DNA of 8,607 nucleotides from Anaerolineales bacterium (GTDB lineage Bacteria > Chloroflexota > Anaerolineae > 4572-78 > J111), in NCBI GenBank assembly GCA_012032575.1, contig JAAUSP010000316.1, positions 1 to 8,607 of the forward strand. The letters are read 5' to 3'. The position numbers were made by a program, and so were the translations under genes. Positions 5,722 to 8,607 of the stretch are shown piece after piece. The first letter of the stretch is position 1. Each line of letters starts with the position of its first letter. Under the pieces are notes generated by a model. The model did no database searches. It saw only the letters and a program-made list of their open reading frames with translations, and was not told the DNA's origin.

Positions 5722-8426
5722 ATGCCACAGCTAACCAAAAATTCTCTTGGCGCACGCGCCAGGTTCAATACCGGCAACGGTGAAGCCTACATTTATCGCC
5801 TGGACAGGCTTGAAAAAGATGTCTCCCGGCTGCCCGTTTCAATCAGAGTCCTGCTGGAAGCGGTGCTGCGCGAGGTGGACGGTTACGTGGTCACTGAAGC
5901 CGATGTGCATAAATTGACCGGCTGGAACGCCAAGTCCCCCGCCGCCGAAGAAATTCCGTTCAAACCCGCCCGTGTGATTTTGCAGGATTTCACCGGCGTG
6001 CCGGCGGTGGTAGATTTGGCAGCGATGCGCTCGGCGATGGCCCGTATGGGCGGCGACCCGCAGAAAATCAACCCGGTGGTGCCGGTCAACCTGGTGATTG
6101 ATCACTCGGTGCAGGTGGACTTTTTTGGCCAGGCTATTGCCCTGGAACGCAACGCCGAAATCGAATTTGAGCGGAACCTCGAACGCTACGAATTTCTGCG
6201 TTGGGGCCAAAAAGCCTTCAACAATTTTGAGGTCGTGCCGCCGTCCAGTGGCATTGTGCATCAGGTTAACCTGGAATACATTGCCCGCGTGGTCTGGACC
6301 CGCCCGGAGGAGGATGGCACGGTAGTTTATCCCGACAGTCTGGTGGGGACTGACAGCCACACGACCATGATCAATGGGCTGGGCGTGGTCGGCTGGGGCG
6401 TGGGCGGGATCGAGGCCGAGGCGGTTATGCTGGCTCAGCCCATCTACATGCTCATCCCCGAAGTGGTCGGCTTCAAGCTGACCGGCCAACTGCGCGAAGG
6501 CGTCACCGCCACCGATTTGACCCTGACCGTGACCCAAATGCTGCGCAAAAAAGGTGTGGTCGGCAAATTTGTCGAATTTTATGGTCCTGGTCTCAGCCAG
6601 ATGACCCTGCCTGACCGGGCGACCATCGCCAATATGGCTCCCGAATACGGAGCGACGATGGGCTACTTCCCGGTTGACCATGAGTCGCTCAACTACATGC
6701 GCCGCACCGGGCGCTCACCGGAGCTGGTCGAACTGGTGGAACGCTACACCAAAGAGCAGGGTCTCTTCCGCACCGACGAGACCGCCCAGACCCCGAATTT
6801 ACCGACACCCTTGGCCTCGATTTGAGCGAGGTTGAACCGAGTCTGGCCGGTCCCAAACGTCCGCAGGACCGGGTGTCGCTGGCGGCGATGAAAAACACCT
6901 TCGCGACCGCGCTGACCAACCCCATCGGCACGCAGGGGTATGGCCTGGACGAAAAGGCACTACAGCGCAAGGGGGTGGTCAAAGCAGAAGGGGCCGCCCA
7001 GCGAGAAATTACGCATGGCGCGGTTGTGCTGGCTTCGATTACGTCCTGCACCAACACCAGCAACCCCTCGGTGATGCTGGGGGCGGGTATTTTAGCTAAA
7101 AAGCGGTCGAGCGCGGTCTACGGGTGCCGGGTTATGTCAAGACCAGTCTGGCTCCCGGCTCCAAGGTAGTCACCCGCTATTTGAATGAAGCCGGGTTGAC
7201 GCCCTATCTGGAGGCGTTGGGTTTTCATACAGTGGGCTATGGCTGTACCACCTGCATCGGCAACAGCGGCCCGCTGCCGCAGCCGGTGGTTGAGGCGATT
7301 ACGACGGGCGATCTGGTGGTATCGGGGGTGTTGAGCGGCAACCGCAATTTTGAGGGCCGCATCCATCCTTATATCAAGGCCAATTATCTGGCCTCGCCGC
7401 CGCTGGTGGTGGCCTATGCCCTGGCCGGCACGACCAATATTGACCTGACCAGCGAGCCGCTTGGCCTGGACAAGTCCGGCGAGCCGGTTTATCTGCGCGA
7501 AATTTGGCCCAGCCAGGCTGAAGTGGCCGCCGAGTACGACAAGGCGCTCAATGCAGAAACGTTCCGCCAGGAGTACGACGGCATCGAGCACAGCAATGCC
7601 AAATGGAACGAGATTCCAGTGCCCGAAGGGGCGCTGTATGCCTGGAATGAGTGGTCAACCTATATCCAGGAGCCGCCCTTTTTTGTTGATCTCAGCACCG
7701 AGGTCGCGCCGATTCAGCCGATTGTGGCCGCCAAAACCCTGGTCAAAGTGGGTGACTCCGTCACCACCGACCACATTTCGCCCGCCGGTTCGATTCAGGC
7801 GACCAGTCCCGCCGGTTTGTATTTGCAGGAACACGATGTCGCCCCCCAGGATTTCAATTCCTACGGCTCGCGGCGCGGCAACGACCGGGTGATGACTCGC
7901 GGCACATTTGCCAATATTCGCCTGCGCAATCAGATGGCCCCCGGCACCGAAGGCGGCGTGACCACTTACCTGCCCACCGGCGAAGTCACCTCTATTTTTG
8001 AGGCCAGCCAGAAATATAAAGCCGAGAACACGCCTCTGCTCGTTATCGCCGGCAAAGAATATGGCACCGGCTCCAGCCGCGACTGGGCGGCCAAGGGGAC
8101 ATATCTGCTGGGCGTGCGGGCTGTGCTGGCCGAGAGTTTCGAGCGCATCCATCGGAGCAACCTGGTTGGCATGGGCGTGCTGCCGCTGGAGTTCAAACCC
8201 GGCCAAAATGCCGAAAGTCTGGGCCTGACCGGCACAGAAAGTTATACTATTCACGTGGATGACGCGCTCAAACCGCGCCAGGATGTGAGTGTGGACGTGA
8301 CCGACGACAAGGGTGTGACTCGCACCATCGTCATGACCTGCCGGGTAGACACCCCCCGTCGAAGTGGATTACTACCGCAACGGCGGCATCTTGCAGACGG
8401 TCCTGCGGCATTTTTTGAAAAGTTAA
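5722..8426 (+). CDS. acnA: Aconitate hydratase A, complete apart from three single-base frameshifts
   Basis: AcnA interconverts citrate and isocitrate through cis-aconitate in the TCA cycle using a [4Fe-4S] cluster. Frame breaks occur at a C run (6791-6794, one C too few), an A run (7098-7102, one A too few) and a C run (8352-8357, one C too many). Correcting them gives one continuous 901-residue protein ending TVLRHFLKS, the usual length for the family. N-terminal hallmarks are [16 protein letters not shown] (88-103), IDHSVQVD (126-133) and GTDSHTT (209-215). Cluster ligands in corrected numbering are C443 (SCTNTSNPS), C509 and C512 ([14 protein letters not shown]); the spacing of 66 and 3 equals that of IRP1 C437/C503/C506. 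The swivel domain starts near 668 ([17 protein letters not shown]) and contains the active-site loop SSRDWAAKG (785-793). As written, the sequence yields three fragments ending at 6825, 7169 and 8590. The gene is probably intact in the organism. Confidence 0.95.
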
Positions 8427-8459
8427 TTTCGGCGGGAAATTCAGGAGTGGATGCTAAAA

Positions 8460-8601
8460 TCTATAGATATTCAGATAATGTTTTGGGTAGGGGCACGGCC
8501 TTCCCCCAAGGGGAGGCGAAGCACTCTGCGCCTGTCCACCAGGGGCGACCGCAAGGGTACGCCCCTACCCAATTCAAAATGTTTTTCTGAATATCTATAG
8601 A
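8460..8601. mobile_element. MITE-like palindromic element downstream of acnA
   Basis: The unit is bounded by perfect 16-bp terminal inverted repeats, TCTATAGATATTCAGA (8460-8475) and its complement (8586-8601). A second perfect pair, TGGGTAGGGGC (8484-8494) and GCCCCTACCCA (8561-8571), lies inside. The core holds further hairpins, including AGGGGCG (8541-8547) with CGCCCCT (8560-8566) and an imperfect CTTCCCC/GGGGAG stem near 8500-8514. There is no open reading frame of its own, so if mobile it would need a transposase in trans. No clear target-site duplication is visible in the six bases left at the edge. It starts 33 bp after the acnA stop and could also block transcription. A non-mobile dispersed repeat is the alternative. 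Confidence 0.6.
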
Positions 8602-8607
8602 ATTAAA

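Noticed and set aside
5562..5777. 71-codon minus-strand open frame across the divergent promoter region
   Set aside because: It overlaps the acnA start and promoter, lacks a convincing ribosome-binding site and shows no recognisable protein features.
7097..7104. Programmed -1 frameshift at the A run in acnA
   Set aside because: The local sequence T-AAA-AAG is not a full X-XXY-YYZ slippery heptamer, aconitases are not known to use frameshifting, and two other homopolymer breaks occur in the same gene, which fits sequencing error better.
8427..8590. C-terminal extension of the last aconitase fragment to 8590
   Set aside because: It arises only because the extra C at 8352-8357 throws the frame; the restored frame stops at 8426 with the normal aconitase end, and the extension runs through the MITE-like repeat.

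Overview
The window looks like part of a core bacterial chromosome. The most likely source is an uncultured member of the Chloroflexota (Anaerolineae/Caldilineae-like). This is an inference from the protein style (TPR protein, lipid-anchored HtrA with a proline stalk, YugP-type membrane peptidase, standalone AcnA), the moderately high GC coding sequence and the short palindromic intergenic repeats. No 16S or other taxonomic marker is present. I see no phage, plasmid, CRISPR or defence genes, and no tRNA or rRNA.

Layout. Bases 1-1314 are the 3' part of a TPR-repeat protein gene that enters from the left edge. A consensus promoter (TTGACA, 17 bp, TATAAT) then drives a ribosomal-protein cluster: rplU (L21), rpmA (L27) and an unusually long rpmE (L31). 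A palindromic repeat and an intrinsic terminator follow, then tdk (thymidine kinase). The rpmE-tdk pair resembles the known Firmicutes rho-rpmE-tdk-prfA neighbourhood. tdk converges on a minus-strand htrA/degP-like serine protease gene, with a perfect 18-bp palindrome between them. Upstream of htrA on the minus strand lies a YugP-family zinc metallopeptidase gene broken by one frameshift. A divergent promoter region of about 220 bp separates it from acnA (aconitase A) on the plus strand. acnA is interrupted by three single-base frameshifts but otherwise reconstructs to a complete 901-residue enzyme. A MITE-like palindromic element of about 142 bp closes the window.

How the genes relate. rplU, rpmA and rpmE supply large-subunit ribosomal proteins, and tdk is a nucleotide-salvage enzyme next to them. 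The protease, the membrane peptidase and aconitase appear to be independent transcription units for envelope quality control and the TCA cycle.

Main points of interest. (1) L31 is about twice the usual length and ends in a domain resembling the C-terminal domain of the RNA polymerase alpha subunit. (2) All four frameshifts fall in homopolymer runs and restore perfect family sequence when corrected, which points to sequencing error rather than gene decay. (3) Several genes share a leader layout in which a hairpin lies between the predicted promoter and the ribosome-binding site. (4) There are several different intergenic palindromes, the last one MITE-like. I found no clearly new multi-gene system.
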